A stretch of DNA of 64,000 bases from Uliginosibacterium sp. (GCA_016718265.1 JADKDZ010000012.1:1-64000), one strand, 5' to 3'; positions 9,126 through 20,225 are shown, counted from the stretch's first letter. Program-made: numbers and translations. Notes: generated by a model from the letters alone, not told the origin.

Positions 9126-10580
9126 TCAGCCCCCGGTGCCCCCTACCGTCAAACCGTCAATCCGCAAGGTAGGTTGCCCGACCCCCACCGGCACGCTCTG
9201 GCCTTCCTTGCCGCACGTCCCCACGCCCGGGTCCAGCGCCATGTCGTTGCCGATCATCTTGACCCGCGTCAGCACATCCGGCCCGTTTCCGATCAGTGTC
9301 GCCCCCTTGACCGGATAGGTGATCTTGCCGTTCTCGATCATGTAGGCCTCGGCTGTCGAGAACACGAATTTCCCACTGGTGATATCGACCTGCCCCCCGC
9401 CAAAATTGGCGGCATACAAGCCTTTCTTCACCGAAGCGATGATTTCCTCTGGCGTCTTGTCCCCCGCCAACATGATGGTATTGGTCATCCGCGGCAAAGG
9501 CAGGCTGGCGTAGGACTCGCGACGGCCGTTACCGGTCGGGGCGACGCCCATCAGCCTTGCGTTGTGGGTATCCTGCATGTAGCCGGTCAGGATGCCATCC
9601 TCGATCAGCGTCGTACATGCTGTCGGGTTGCCTTCATCGTCGATCGTCAAAGAACCGCGCCGGCCCGGCAGGGTACCGTCATCGACCACCGTCACGCCCT
9701 TGGCGGCCACCCGCTCGCCCAGGCGCCCGGCGAACGCCGAACTGCCTTTTCGATTGAAGTCGCCTTCCAGGCCGTGGCCTATTGCCTCGTGCAACAAAAT
9801 CCCGGGCCAGCCGCTCCCCATCACTACTTTCATTTCCCCGGCAGGTGCGGGCCGGGCGGCCAGATTGGTACGCGCCTGATGCACCGCACGACGAGCATAG
9901 TCGCGCAGCACGTCATCGCTAAACACCGCATAGTCGCTACGCCCGCCACCACCGGAGGAGCCTTGTTCGCGGCGCCCGCCGTCCTCCATGATTACCGTCA
10001 GTGACAGGCGTACCAAGGGCCGAACGTCCGCGGCCATCACGCCATCGGAGCGCGCAACCATGACCACGTCCCATGTCGAGGCCAGGAAGGCCATGGCCTG
10101 AATGACGCGCGGATCTTCGCGACGCGCCAGCTGCTCCAGCTTCTCCAGAAGCGCGACCTTGTCTGCGTCTGCCAGTGACGGGATCGGGTCCGCCGCCGCG
10201 TACAAGGGCGCGGGCTGGCCCCGCGGCGCGAGCGCAACCGAGCCCGCCTGCCCCTGACGGGCGATTGAGCGCACGGTTGCCGCAGCTTCCAGCAAGGACC
10301 GCTCGTTGATGTCGTCGGAATACGCGAAGGCCGTCTTCTCACCAGCAACCGCGCGCACGCCCACGCCTTGTTCGATATTGAAGCTGCCGGCTTTGACGAT
10401 GCCCTCTTCCAGGCTCCAGCTTTCGGCGCGCTGATACTGGAAATACAGATCGGCGTAATCCACGTCGTGGGCCAGGATATGGCTGAGTGCACGATCAAGC
10501 GCCTCGGTCGTCAAGGCATAGGGTTGCAGCAGGACTTCATGCGCGGTATTCAGCAGATTCGGGGCGGTTTGGCGTGTCAT
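9126..10580 (-). CDS. tldD: TldD metalloprotease of the TldD/PmbA family
   Basis: This 484-residue protein has the usual TldD length. The N-terminal domain has the typical DYADLYFQYQRAESWSLEEG stretch, and the zinc site is LLHEAIGHGLEGDF (HExxxH followed by Glu). In Enterobacteria TldD and PmbA (TldE) form a heterodimeric protease acting on unfolded peptides such as microcin precursors and the CcdA antitoxin. PmbA is not in this window. The gene is the last of a minus-strand run yhdP, nitrilase, tldD; the gap to the nitrilase gene is 24 bp, consistent with one operon. Confidence 0.95.
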   Translation of the reverse strand: MTRQTAPNLLNTAHEVLLQPYALTTEALDRALSHILAHDVDYADLYFQYQRAESWSLEEGIVKAGSFNIEQGVGVRAVAGEKTAFAYSDDINERSLLEAAATVRSIARQGQAGSVALAPRGQPAPLYAAADPIPSLADADKVALLEKLEQLARREDPRVIQAMAFLASTWDVVMVARSDGVMAADVRPLVRLSLTVIMEDGGRREQGSSGGGGRSDYAVFSDDVLRDYARRAVHQARTNLAARPAPAGEMKVVMGSGWPGILLHEAIGHGLEGDFNRKGSSAFAGRLGERVAAKGVTVVDDGTLPGRRGSLTIDDEGNPTACTTLIEDGILTGYMQDTHNARLMGVAPTGNGRRESYASLPLPRMTNTIMLAGDKTPEEIIASVKKGLYAANFGGGQVDITSGKFVFSTAEAYMIENGKITYPVKGATLIGNGPDVLTRVKMIGNDMALDPGVGTCGKEGQSVPVGVGQPTLRIDGLTVGGTGG

Positions 10581-10604
10581 TCAGGCTTCTTCAAAAAAAG
10601 GATT

Positions 10605-11417
10605 TCATGTAAAGCGGCGGTGGTGCAGGGCAGGCAGGCTGTCGCGGACTGCGCGGATTCGCGCCGGATCTACATCGCCTGCGACCACCCCGCGCCCGAT
10701 TGCGAGACTGACCACCACCTCGCCCCAGGGATCAATCAGCATGCTATGGCCAAATGTGCGGCGGCCGCAGGGGTGAAGGCCGCCCTGGCCACACGCTAGC
10801 ACGTAGCACTGATTCTCGATGGCGCGGGCGCGCAGCAGAACCTCCCAATGTGCGCGCCCCGTTGTCTCGGTAAATGCAGCAGGTACGACGATCAGATCAA
10901 GTTCGCCGAGGCGCCGGAACATCTCGGGAAAGCGAAGATCATAACAAACCGACAGACCGATCCGGCCACACGGGCCGTCAAAACTCACGAGTTCATTGCC
11001 CGCTTCGATCAGGCGCGCCTCGTCGTAGGACTCCTGCCCGTGCTGAAAGCTGAAGAGATGCAGCTTGTCGTAGCGTGCGACACACTCGCCATGCGGATTG
11101 AAGACCAGGCAGGCGTTCCTCAGCCGTTGCGAGTCTTGTGCCGCCAAGGGCACGGTACCGCCAATGATCCAGATCCGGTGGGCGCGTGCGGTTTCCGCCA
11201 GAAAAGACTGGATCGGGCCGGCGCCGTACGGCTCGCTGATCGCGAGCTTGTCGGCGTCATGTGCAGAAATCAGCGGGAAATACTCTGGCAGCAAGGCCAG
11301 TTGCGCGCCCTGCGCCGCAGCATCGGCAACCAATCCTGCGGCTGCCGCGAGATTCTCCGCCAGACTTTCGCCGGAAATCATCTGCAAGGCCGCTACCCGG
11401 CAGCCAGAATCGATCAT
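10605..11417 (-). CDS. Carbon-nitrogen hydrolase, probable deaminated glutathione amidase (Nit1-like)
   Basis: This 270-residue nitrilase-superfamily enzyme shows the Glu-Lys-Cys triad: Glu45 in LLPEYFP, Lys118 in YDKLHLFSF and Cys158 in GLSVCYDLRFPEMFR. The KLHLF and CYDLRFPE signatures place it in the Nit1/NitA group, whose members hydrolyse deaminated glutathione formed by transaminase side reactions. The substrate is inferred from the family. ATG at 11417 is preferred over the open-frame start at 11522 because a GAGGGG Shine-Dalgarno sequence precedes it and it begins 11 bp after the yhdP stop. It sits between yhdP and tldD, an arrangement I recall from betaproteobacteria. Confidence 0.88.
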   Translation of the reverse strand: MIDSGCRVAALQMISGESLAENLAAAAGLVADAAAQGAQLALLPEYFPLISAHDADKLAISEPYGAGPIQSFLAETARAHRIWIIGGTVPLAAQDSQRLRNACLVFNPHGECVARYDKLHLFSFQHGQESYDEARLIEAGNELVSFDGPCGRIGLSVCYDLRFPEMFRRLGELDLIVVPAAFTETTGRAHWEVLLRARAIENQCYVLACGQGGLHPCGRRTFGHSMLIDPWGEVVVSLAIGRGVVAGDVDPARIRAVRDSLPALHHRRFT

Positions 11418-11428
11418 GGAATGCCCCT

Positions 11429-14400
11429 CTATTTTCTGATTGTCCTGGGCCGCGCCCCGGATTGTTTGTCGGCAGGCGATGATGGATTGCTGCCTGCCCG
11501 ATCGATCTTCGGATCCGACCACGGCCCGGTTATCTCGTAGTCGTAGCTGAAAATCTTCTCGACCGGATCACGCAATAGTTTCTGCGCCAGGTAGGCCGCC
11601 ACGCCGGCAAGCGGGTTCAGCACCCCCACGGCCGCCTGCCCGACGACCACCCCCACGGCGACCGTCTCGGTCAAAGTCGGCTGCACGGTGAGATGCAGAT
11701 CATGCACTTCGCGACCGAGGTCCGTTGTGCCTTGCATGGATACTTGTGCCGCCGCGCCGGTTATTTTCAGATCACTGGTCCGCATCACGCCGCTGGTAAC
11801 GTCCATGCTCCCCTTGATGGAATCGAACGCGAAGCCTTCCGAGAACAAGTCGCGGAAGTCGAGCGTCAGGCGCCGAGGCAAAAACTGGAGACTGAGCAAA
11901 CCGAGCAGGCGACCAGCGCCAGGCTCCAGCTTGTTGAAGCGGCCGGACGCAGCATTCAGTTGCATGCTGCCACTCAGCGACGGGTAGTGGATGGAGGTCG
12001 GCGGCCCTTGCCAGCTCAGCGAGCCAACGAGATCGGCCTTGCCTTCGCGCACCGTGTTCGGATAGCCCAGGCGATCCAGCATGGCGCCCGTATTCTGACT
12101 TGCCAGCTCAAAGTCCAGATGGGTACTGGTTTTGCGCCCGGGTCCGACCGCGGGTTGCATGGCCTGCCATAGCCCTCTGCCTTCAAAGTCGAAATCGCTC
12201 GATTTCAGACTGATTTTCTTCAGCTGCCAGATTTTCCCGGCATTCACAGCGGCAAGCTGCAAGCGCCCAAGGTCCAGCTTGCGCAAGTAGAACTGCTCGG
12301 CAATGACATCCAGCGCAGGAAGTTCCTCGGTTGTATCGTCACTGCCCGCCTGAGCGTCTTCCGCCGCTCCGGCAGAGACGGAAGGCACGGGGTCCAGGGT
12401 CAAATGCTTCAGGCGAGCCTGCAAGGTACCGCGCCCCGCCTCGATCCACATCAGCTCCCCTTCGGCCTGCGGACCCTCGATCTGCAAGCGCCAGTTTCCA
12501 TTTTGCCGCAGCGCCTTGGCCGAAACGTCACGGAACCGGTGCTCGCCCATGGTCAGTTCGGAGGCTTTGAACGCCAGCCCCGCCAGCGTCTCCCTCCCGC
12601 TCGCGCTGAAACCGCCCTCGCCAGCGATCAACGCACTCACGACTGGCCGCCAGGGGTCCACATTGAGCTTGTCAAACCGCCCTGCGAGCCGCCATCCCTG
12701 TGCCGGCAAGTCTGCTTGTGCGCCATATGCCAGTGCCCCGCGCGCGAAGGCGCATCGCGGCGCACAGACCTCTTCCCAGGCCAGGTTCAGACGCTGGTCG
12801 ACGTCGAGTTGCCAACGATCTGTGCTCCACCCTTCACCGCCTGGCTGCGATCGCCAGACCACTGAAAGCGGCCAAGCGGTGGCTTCCGCCTTCTGCAGGG
12901 GTGGCGGCAAGGTCGATGCAACCCCCGCCAGGGTGCTATTGAGTGAGACCTCGACACGCCTGCCTTGCACGCGAACCGTACCGCCCGCATCCGCTTCACC
13001 GCGCAAATAGCCCCACAGCGGCGTTTGCGCAAATGAACGAAGACTGGCGACACTGAGCTTGCCACTGAGATCAAACCGCAGGCTGCCGTCTTCTTCCGTC
13101 ACGCCGCTGGCACGGATCCGGTTACCTAAGAAGTCGGCTTCGCCGCCACGCAAGCCAATGCCGGCCTCGGTGAAACTCAAACTACCGGTTGCATCGGTAA
13201 GTTCTGGCAACTGTGGTAACAACTTCAGCTGATTGCCCGCAAATCGGTACTCGCCCTTGACCGTGGTCTTGTCGGCATGATTCAGCGGAACCTCAATATG
13301 CAAGGCCAGCTCCCCGACACCGCGCGCGCTCACCCCTCGCGTGAAATCCCCTGCGACGGCAGCCAGATTGCTGCTGTACACGTAGTGCAGAAAGTCGCTG
13401 GTCGCGCCTCGGGCTTTACCATCCACCAACAGAACCTGCTGCCCCAGATCGAGCAGGTCGGGAATTTCCACGCGAACGTCTGGCGTCTGTGCCCCGAGAT
13501 ATCGCCCGGCCTGCGCGGTAATCAGCATCCGGGCGCCATCAAACAGCAATCTGCCGCGCAGACCGGAGAGGCCCAGCCAGCCCGGCGCGAACATGACTTC
13601 GGCATCCGCCAGCTGCCCGCTGATGCGGAATACCCCGCCACCTTTGCGATAGGGAAAATCATCCAGCTTGCCGGTGACCTGCAGACTGACATTATCAACG
13701 CGCCCGGCGCGCAAGCCTTGACCAATCCAGTCTGTGACCTCTGGCGGCGTGATCAGCGGCATGTAGTGAACCGCCGACGCGGCCAGAACCTGCTGCGCAC
13801 TTCCCCTGAGGTCCAGATAGCCCGGGCCGGTCGCCGCGCTGCGCCAGAAACCTGAGAACTCGCCACGCGCGTCCGGATTGGCCAACTTCAGGCTTGCCAG
13901 CCTGATTGTCAGCGCTTCAGGCGCTTCCGGCCGTTCGCGCTCATGTCCCCAACCGCCGTCAATCGTCGCCTGATCAAGCCGGATCGGCTCCGGCATCACC
14001 TCCGGAAGGCTCAGGCGCCCGCTCTCCACCGAAAGCTGAAACTTGCCTGTCCGCTCGTTCCCGACCACCCTGCCGGAGAGATTCTCGACGCCGGGCAACT
14101 GTCCGTCAGGTTCCAAGCCGAGCTGGGCAAACTGCGTATCAAGCGTGAACTTGAACGGCTGGTCTGGCTTGCTCTCCCAAGAAAGCTGAAGCGCGTCGAG
14201 CCGCCCGCGCGGGCGCAGTGACTGCAACGGCGCTCGTACCGAGTCGGGCAACGGCAGCCGCTCTGCCAGCGTCGCGAGCAGCCCCAGATCCAGACGCCCC
14301 GTGCTCAACTCGCCGCGCGCGGGCTCATGTCCGCGCGCGGGGCGGCTGCGCAGCGAAAAACTCGTTGGCTCAACCCGCCCGCCCTCGGCGGTCAGCATGG

Positions 14401-15438
14401 TCAGCCGCTCGCCGGCCACCGAAATATCGCCGTCGCGATAGGTACTCCGCACGCGACCACTCAGCGAATGGATACCAAACCGGGCCAGATCGTCACCCAG
14501 CTTTGCGCTCAAGTCGGCCAAGGCGACATCGCTGGTCAGTGCGAAGACGTTCGGGCCGTCGATATTCAGCCAGGCGCGCAAGTTGATGCGGCCGCGGTCC
14601 AGCGCGACTGGATAGTCCAGCCAACGCTTCCAGGCCGCCAGATCGGCATCCTCCACCGCCAGGTAGAGCGTGCCGCGCCAGCTTGCCCAGTCTTCGAGGC
14701 GGCGGCCCCGCAGATCGCCCCGCAGGTCAATCGCTTGCGACCACTGTGAAGGGGGCTCGCCAGCACCGCAAAACGATGGCGGTCACCGTCGTTATCCAGC
14801 CGCAAGTTCAGCTTGTCGAATACCAGCGTCGGCGCACCACGCTGCATATCGCTCCAGCTGACCCGCGCGTCGCGGATCAGAATCTGATCCTGGTCCAGCA
14901 CAAACTTACCGAAGCCGCCTTCGCCCGTTCCGCCACCGATCTTGATGCCCGCGACATAAAGACTGCCGTCGTGCTCACGCCGAATGGCCAGATCCGGCTC
15001 CCGCACCTCCAGCCGGTGCAGGATCGGGCGCAGGTGCAGAAGTGACGACCAGGCCAGCACCGCGTCCACGCGAGGAAGTTCGAGCGCCGGGCGCTTGGCC
15101 GCGTCAAGCACGCGCACGGCTTGCAGGGCCAGCGTCGGCCGTGGGCCATTCCACTCGGCGCCAATCGCGCCGATCTCGACGGTCTGCCCCATCGCCTGGG
15201 AAAGCATGGTCTCGATGCGCGCCCGCTCATTCGCCACCTGTGGCAACACCGCAAAGCGCACCACCAGCAAGACCGCGGTCAGGAGAAAGTAGGCGATCCA
15301 GAATACACGCCAGAATATCGTCGGCAAGGTCACGATACTGGCCAGCAGCAACTTGGGGTAACGGGAGAGCTTGTTCAGCAGGGGCACGATACGGCAGGGC
15401 CGAGTACGGTGGTCGGGGGGGCGAACTTCGTCACACAC
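11429..15438 (-). CDS. yhdP: YhdP/AsmA-like inner-membrane protein, DUF3971 (one-base frameshift)
   Basis: This is a large AsmA-superfamily protein, about 1335 residues if the frame is repaired, similar to YhdP (about 1270 residues in E. coli). The N-terminal part (14566-15438) has one TM helix (FWIAYFLLTAVLLVVRFAVL) and AsmA-type sequence. The rest (11429-14656) continues through the DUF3971 region to LAQKLLRDPVEKIFSYDYEI at the end. The two frames meet at the run of five G (plus strand) at 14751-14755. One more C on the coding strand would give ASPPSQWSQAIDLRGDLRG and join them, so a base is missing here by error or mutation. YhdP helps move phospholipid to the outer membrane with TamB and YdbH. 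The start is uncertain: ATG at 15438, or GTG at 15387 (MPLLNKLSRYPK). It is divergent from glnE. Confidence 0.85.
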
Positions 15439-15582
15439 AGCATCCTGATGAAATGAGACATGTAGCGGGCTACCGGAATAGTGCCGCCAGCAAATCGGGC
15501 TTGTGCCGACCCAGGCGGGCCGGAACCATTCTAGACTTCGATTTTACCTTATCGCCACGCATTCTCTGGCCGACCGTACATC

Positions 15583-18249
15583 ATGAGCGCAGCTGAATCC
15601 CAGATCCTGTGTGCAAGTCAGCACAGCCGTTTTCTGCACAACCTGCTTCAGGCGCGAAGCTGGCTGCCCGAGCAACTCGCCGCCCAGCTCGATCGCCCCT
15701 TGACGCGCGCCGACATGGAAGGCTTTCTTGCCGCCGAGCCTTTGAATGAGCAGAACCTGCACGCGCGCTTGCGTCACCTCAAATCCTGGGTCTACGCCCA
15801 CGTGATGGTGCGTGATCTGGCGGGTATCGCCCCGCTCGCCGAAGTGACGACTGCCATGACTGCTGTGGCAGAAGTGGCCCTTCAAACCGCACTCCAGACC
15901 CTCACCCAGCAACACTCGACGCGCTTTGGACTGCCGCGCAATGCAGCCGGAGAATTGCAGGAACTGATCGTACTGGGGATGGGCAAGCTTGGCGGCGGGG
16001 AGCTGAATGTCTCTTCGGACATCGACCTGATCTTTATCTACCCGGAAGAGGGTGACACCGACGGGCCGCGCAGCCTCAGCAACAGCGACTACTTCACCCG
16101 GATCGGGCGCGCACTCATTGGCGCAATTGCCGAGAACACTGCGGACGGCTACGTGTTTCGCGTCGACATGCGGCTACGCCCGAACGGCGACTCAGGCCCG
16201 CTCGTGGCCAGCTTTGACATGCTGGAAAACTACTTCATCACCCAGGGGCGGGAATGGGAGCGTTACGCCTGGATCAAGGCCCGGCCGCTTACCGGTACCC
16301 GTCACGAAGAGCTGAAGTCGCTGGCCCGACCGTTCATTTTCCGCAAGTACCTGGATTTTGGCGCCATTAACGCCATGCGCGATCTGCATGCCCAGATCCG
16401 CCGCGAAGTGGCCCGACGCGAAATGGCCGACAACATCAAGCTCGGCGCGGGTGGAATCCGGGAAATCGAGTTCATCGCCCAAGTATTCCAGCTCATCCGC
16501 GGCGGCGGCAGTCGTGACCTGCAGATCCGTCCGACGCTGCACGTCCTGCGGGCATTGTCTGCGCGCGGTTTGCTGGATGCCGACGCCGTTCGGGAGCTTT
16601 CGACCGCCTACGATTTCCTGCGGCGCCTGGAACACCGCATCCAGTATCTGGATGATGCCCAGACGCATCTGATTCCAGAGTCGGTCGGTGATCGTGCGCG
16701 TCTGGCACGGGCGATGGGCTTTCTGAGCTACGCCGATCTCGAAGCCGTGCTGAATGCGCATCGCGTGGTTGTCAGCCGTCATTTCAGCGAAGTGTTCGGC
16801 GATCCGGCCAGCGAAGGCCACCCGCTTGACGGCTTGTGGAACGGCGATTGTGGTCAGGAGAACACCGAAGAAGCGCTCGGCGAGCTTGGCTATCGTGCCC
16901 CACGCGTCAGTGCGGCACGTCTGCAAGAGTTCCGCCAAGGCGCCCGATTACGCAGCATCAGCGAAGAGGCGCGCTCGCGACTGGATGCGCTTATGCCGCG
17001 CATCCTCGAACTGGCGGCCGGCCGTCGCAACCCCGACGAGGCGCTGAGCCGCATGATTGCGCTGATCGAAGCGATCTGCCGCCGGGCGATTTACCTGGCA
17101 CTGCTGCAGCAGTACCCGCGCGCCCTGGCACGGGTGGTCGAGCTCGTAGCGGCCTCAAGCTGGGTTGCGGCCTACCTGACACGGCACCCGCTGCTGCTCG
17201 ACGAGCTGCTCGACGCCCGCCTGCTCTCCGCCGAGCACGACTGGGCGGCCTTTGCCAAGGATCTGGGCGGGCGCATGACTGCGCTGGGCGACGATACCGA
17301 GCGCCAGATGGATGTCATGCGTGAAGCCCATCACGCCCAGGTATTCCGGCTACTGAATCACGATCTGGCGGGGCTGCTCAGCGTCGAAGCCCTCTCCGAC
17401 CACCTCTCCGCGCTGGCCGACATCATCCTCGAAGAAACCCTGGCGCAGTGCTGGCGAAAATTGCCCAAACGCCATGCGTCCGAGCACCGCTTCGCGATCC
17501 TTGGCTACGGCAAACTGGGCGGCAAGGAGCTCGGTTACGCCTCGGATCTGGACCTGGTCTTCATCCACGACGACCCCGACCCGGATTGCCAAGCCATCTA
17601 CGCCCGCCTCGCCCAGCGCCTCAACACCTGGCTCGACAGTCATACCGCCGCAGGCCATCTCTTTGAAACAGACAACCGACTCCGGCCAAACGGCGATGCG
17701 GGGCTGATGGTGGTGTCGCTGGAGGCGTTCGAGCACTACCAGCGGCACGACGCCTGGATCTGGGAACATCAGGCCCTGACCCGCGCACGCTTCTGTGCCG
17801 GCAATGCGGAAGTCGGCGCCAAGTTTGAAGCCCTGCGCTCCGCCCTGCTCTGCCAGCCACGCGCGCTTGAGCCCTTGCGTACCGAAGTGCTGGCGATGCG
17901 TCAGAAAATGCGGGACTCCTTCGCCGACAAGGGCGAAGGCTTTGAACTCAAACACGATGCTGGCGGCTTGATCGACGTTGAATTCATCGTGCAATACCTC
18001 GTCCTCGCCCACGCCCACCAGCACCCCGAGCTTGCCGAGAACAAGGGCAACATCGCGCTGCTGCAGCGCTGTGCAGCGGCGGGCCTGATTTCGGCCGAAC
18101 GGGCCCAGCAGTCCGCCAACGCCTACCGCTCCATGCGTCATGCCCAGCACGAGCTTCGCCTCAACCAGCAGACCAGCCGGGTATTTGACGACAGCCTGGA
18201 TGCCGCTCGCGTGCCGGTTCAGGCGCTCTGGGCGCAGGTATTTGGCTGA
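15583..18249 (+). CDS. glnE: Bifunctional glutamine synthetase adenylyltransferase/deadenylase
   Basis: This 888-residue protein has two nucleotidyltransferase modules, each with its own signature: GMGKLGGGELNVSSDIDL (N-terminal deadenylylase half) and GYGKLGGKELGYASDLDL (C-terminal adenylyltransferase half). Both keep the Asp-x-Asp metal ligands. GlnE adds AMP to glutamine synthetase or removes it, in response to PII protein and glutamine, and so sets nitrogen assimilation. The gene is monocistronic, divergent from yhdP, and ends just before repeat copy A, a strong hairpin with flanking A/T runs. Confidence 0.96.
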   Translation: MSAAESQILCASQHSRFLHNLLQARSWLPEQLAAQLDRPLTRADMEGFLAAEPLNEQNLHARLRHLKSWVYAHVMVRDLAGIAPLAEVTTAMTAVAEVALQTALQTLTQQHSTRFGLPRNAAGELQELIVLGMGKLGGGELNVSSDIDLIFIYPEEGDTDGPRSLSNSDYFTRIGRALIGAIAENTADGYVFRVDMRLRPNGDSGPLVASFDMLENYFITQGREWERYAWIKARPLTGTRHEELKSLARPFIFRKYLDFGAINAMRDLHAQIRREVARREMADNIKLGAGGIREIEFIAQVFQLIRGGGSRDLQIRPTLHVLRALSARGLLDADAVRELSTAYDFLRRLEHRIQYLDDAQTHLIPESVGDRARLARAMGFLSYADLEAVLNAHRVVVSRHFSEVFGDPASEGHPLDGLWNGDCGQENTEEALGELGYRAPRVSAARLQEFRQGARLRSISEEARSRLDALMPRILELAAGRRNPDEALSRMIALIEAICRRAIYLALLQQYPRALARVVELVAASSWVAAYLTRHPLLLDELLDARLLSAEHDWAAFAKDLGGRMTALGDDTERQMDVMREAHHAQVFRLLNHDLAGLLSVEALSDHLSALADIILEETLAQCWRKLPKRHASEHRFAILGYGKLGGKELGYASDLDLVFIHDDPDPDCQAIYARLAQRLNTWLDSHTAAGHLFETDNRLRPNGDAGLMVVSLEAFEHYQRHDAWIWEHQALTRARFCAGNAEVGAKFEALRSALLCQPRALEPLRTEVLAMRQKMRDSFADKGEGFELKHDAGGLIDVEFIVQYLVLAHAHQHPELAENKGNIALLQRCAAAGLISAERAQQSANAYRSMRHAQHELRLNQQTSRVFDDSLDAARVPVQALWAQVFG

Positions 18250-18257
18250 GACACCGC

Positions 18258-18312
18258 AAAAAGACCTGCCCGGAGAACCGCTCCCAGCTTGGCTCTTCGG
18301 GCAGGTCTTTTT
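18258..18312. repeat. Inverted-repeat family, copy A; also a strong bidirectional terminator
   Basis: AAAAAGACCTGCCCG (18258-18272) pairs perfectly with CGGGCAGGTCTTTTT (18298-18312). The centre GAACCGCTCCCAGCTTGG is the reverse complement of the centre of copy B, so this copy is inverted. It lies 8 bases after the glnE stop and 15 bases from the stop of the convergent CorC-like gene. Confidence 0.9.
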
Positions 18313-18327
18313 CGCTTTCGAGGCGCG

Positions 18328-19656
18328 CTACGCGCGGGCAGAAGCGTCGCCAGCGTCGCCAGAGGCGTGGAATTCCGGCAGGATCGTGATCAGCACCTTG
18401 TCCACGCGATGGCGGTCCATGTCCACCACCTCGAAGCGCAAGCCCAGGCAGGTGAAATGATCGGCCACCCGTGGCACGCTGCCCAGCTGGTGCATCACGA
18501 AGCCGCCCACGGTATGAAAGCCGCCACTGTCCGAGCCGGGCAAATCGTCGAGATCGAAGTGGGTATTGAAGCGTTCGACCGTCATCGACGCATCGATGAG
18601 CCAGGTACCGTCTTCACGCTGAATCGCCTCGGCATCGACGTCTTCGTCTTCCGCCGGCAGCTCGCCAACAATGGAGGTCAGCACGTCGGTGAGAGAGACC
18701 AGTCCTTCGAGCTCGCCGTACTCATCGACCACCAGTGCGAACTGAACGCGCGCCTTGCGAAAATGATCCAGCAGCTGCGAAGTCGTCACCGTGTCAGGCA
18801 CGTACAACGCCGGCCGGGTCGAAGCCTCGATATCCAGCGGCTTACCCACCAGCACGGTCTTGAGCAAGTCGGACACATAGAGCACGCCGATCACGTTCTC
18901 CAGCCCGCCCTTGCACACCACCAGGCGCGCATACTCGCTCTCGGCGATTTTCTCATTCACGTCCTGCGGCTCTTCAAGATCGATGAAGTGCACGTCCTTG
19001 CGCGGGGTCATGATGGTGCCGATACGCTGCTCATCCAGACGCAGCACGTTCGAGACGATTTCCTGCTCGCTCTCGTGGAACACACCCGCCTCGGCGCCCT
19101 GCTCCATCAACACCTTGATTTCTTCGTCCGTTACCGGCGGCTCGCCCGCCCCCCGGGCGTTGAATGGCCGCAGCAACACGTCACCCGAAAAGGAGAACAG
19201 CCAGACCAGCGGACGCGTCACCTTTTCCAGCCAGGCCATGGGTTGGGCCAGCACGGAAGCAATCCGCTCGGGCGCGAGCAGCGCCAGACGCTTGGGCACC
19301 AGCTCGCCAATCACCACCGAAAAGTACGTGATGATGACCACCACAATGCCCAGACCAAGGGGCCGGGCATAGTCGCCGATACCCGGAATCAGTGCCAGCC
19401 ACGCCTCGATGGGTGCGGCCAGTACATCCTCACCAATCGCCCCGCTCAAAATACCGATTGAGGTAATGCCGACCTGGACGGTAGACAAGAAGCTGGATGG
19501 CTCATCGTGCAGGCGGAGCGCTGCGCGCGCACCGGCCGAGCCATCATCAGCATATTTCTGCAAACGGGCTTTTCTTGAAGAAACCACGGCGATCTCGGCC
19601 ATGGCAAATATCCCGTTCACCATAATCAACAGCAGCAGCGCCAAGGCTGAATTCAT
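18328..19656 (-). CDS. CorC/HlyC-type membrane protein: DUF21, CBS pair, CorC_HlyC
   Basis: This 442-residue protein has an N-terminal DUF21 membrane domain (helices near 1-20, 55-80, 90-120; EIAVVSSRKARLQK, VGITSIGILSGAIGE, GELVPKRLAL), two CBS domains (MTPRKDVHFIDLEE; ALVVDEYGELEGLVSLTDVL) and a C-terminal CorC_HlyC domain (FHTVGGFVMHQLGSVPRVAD). Such proteins are linked to magnesium or cobalt efflux and are often misnamed hemolysins. The exact ion is not known here. ATG at 19656 (MNSALALLLL) is chosen over the 53-residue-longer frame because the membrane domain normally starts there. The gene stands alone, convergent with glnE. Confidence 0.9.
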   Translation of the reverse strand: MNSALALLLLIMVNGIFAMAEIAVVSSRKARLQKYADDGSAGARAALRLHDEPSSFLSTVQVGITSIGILSGAIGEDVLAAPIEAWLALIPGIGDYARPLGLGIVVVIITYFSVVIGELVPKRLALLAPERIASVLAQPMAWLEKVTRPLVWLFSFSGDVLLRPFNARGAGEPPVTDEEIKVLMEQGAEAGVFHESEQEIVSNVLRLDEQRIGTIMTPRKDVHFIDLEEPQDVNEKIAESEYARLVVCKGGLENVIGVLYVSDLLKTVLVGKPLDIEASTRPALYVPDTVTTSQLLDHFRKARVQFALVVDEYGELEGLVSLTDVLTSIVGELPAEDEDVDAEAIQREDGTWLIDASMTVERFNTHFDLDDLPGSDSGGFHTVGGFVMHQLGSVPRVADHFTCLGLRFEVVDMDRHRVDKVLITILPEFHASGDAGDASARA

Positions 19657-19870
19657 ACACAACGCCGGCCTTATCCGGCGAAGGGTTAAGAAGCGCGCAG
19701 CATACCACGCCCACGGGTAGCGCTTGGCAGACGGCACGGACGCGTGCGCCAACCACGCCCCGCAGCCACTCGTCGTTGAATTGCGAACAATTGATAACTC
19801 CCGGCACATTCGCACAGGCCTGCCCGGTGCGCGACCCTACAATGCGCGCTCACTCAATCAGCGACCACTG

Positions 19871-20167
19871 ATGCACATGGATTTTCACATCGAGTCCACC
19901 AGTTTTTGCCCTAGCGGCATTGCCCCGCGCTGGACATGGTGGATCAAAGGTATCCGCGGCGAGGCCCGCTACGAGGTCCTTGGAACGGACGAACACGGTG
20001 CCGGGCTGTATCTGTTCCGCTTTGCCGGTGACCGCTCGCCGGAGCGCGAAGAGCTGATCGACCGTGTGCGCTTTGTCATTCCGAGCACCACCAGCAAGGC
20101 CGACGCAGGCGAGCGTCTGGCAGCAGCGCTCGAACAGATCGGCTGGAATAGCCGCGGCGGGAAGTAA
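19871..20167 (+). CDS. Hypothetical 98-residue protein
   Basis: I do not recognise this family. ATG at 19871 (MHMDFHIESTSF) is the likely start; an ATG two codons on is possible. The upstream part of the open frame has no protein-like character. The product has no signal peptide or TM helix. It reads as a small soluble alpha/beta protein with RWTWWIKG, RYEVLGTDEHGAGLYLFRF and a C-terminal helix AGERLAAALEQIGW. It has its own terminator and converges on the porin gene. Coding bias resembles its neighbours, so it is probably real. Confidence 0.6.
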   Translation: MHMDFHIESTSFCPSGIAPRWTWWIKGIRGEARYEVLGTDEHGAGLYLFRFAGDRSPEREELIDRVRFVIPSTTSKADAGERLAAALEQIGWNSRGGK

Positions 20168-20225
20168 TAAGTCAGTAACACGACATCGCTGACCGATCCG
20201 TCCGCACCCGGAACTCCCAAAACAG

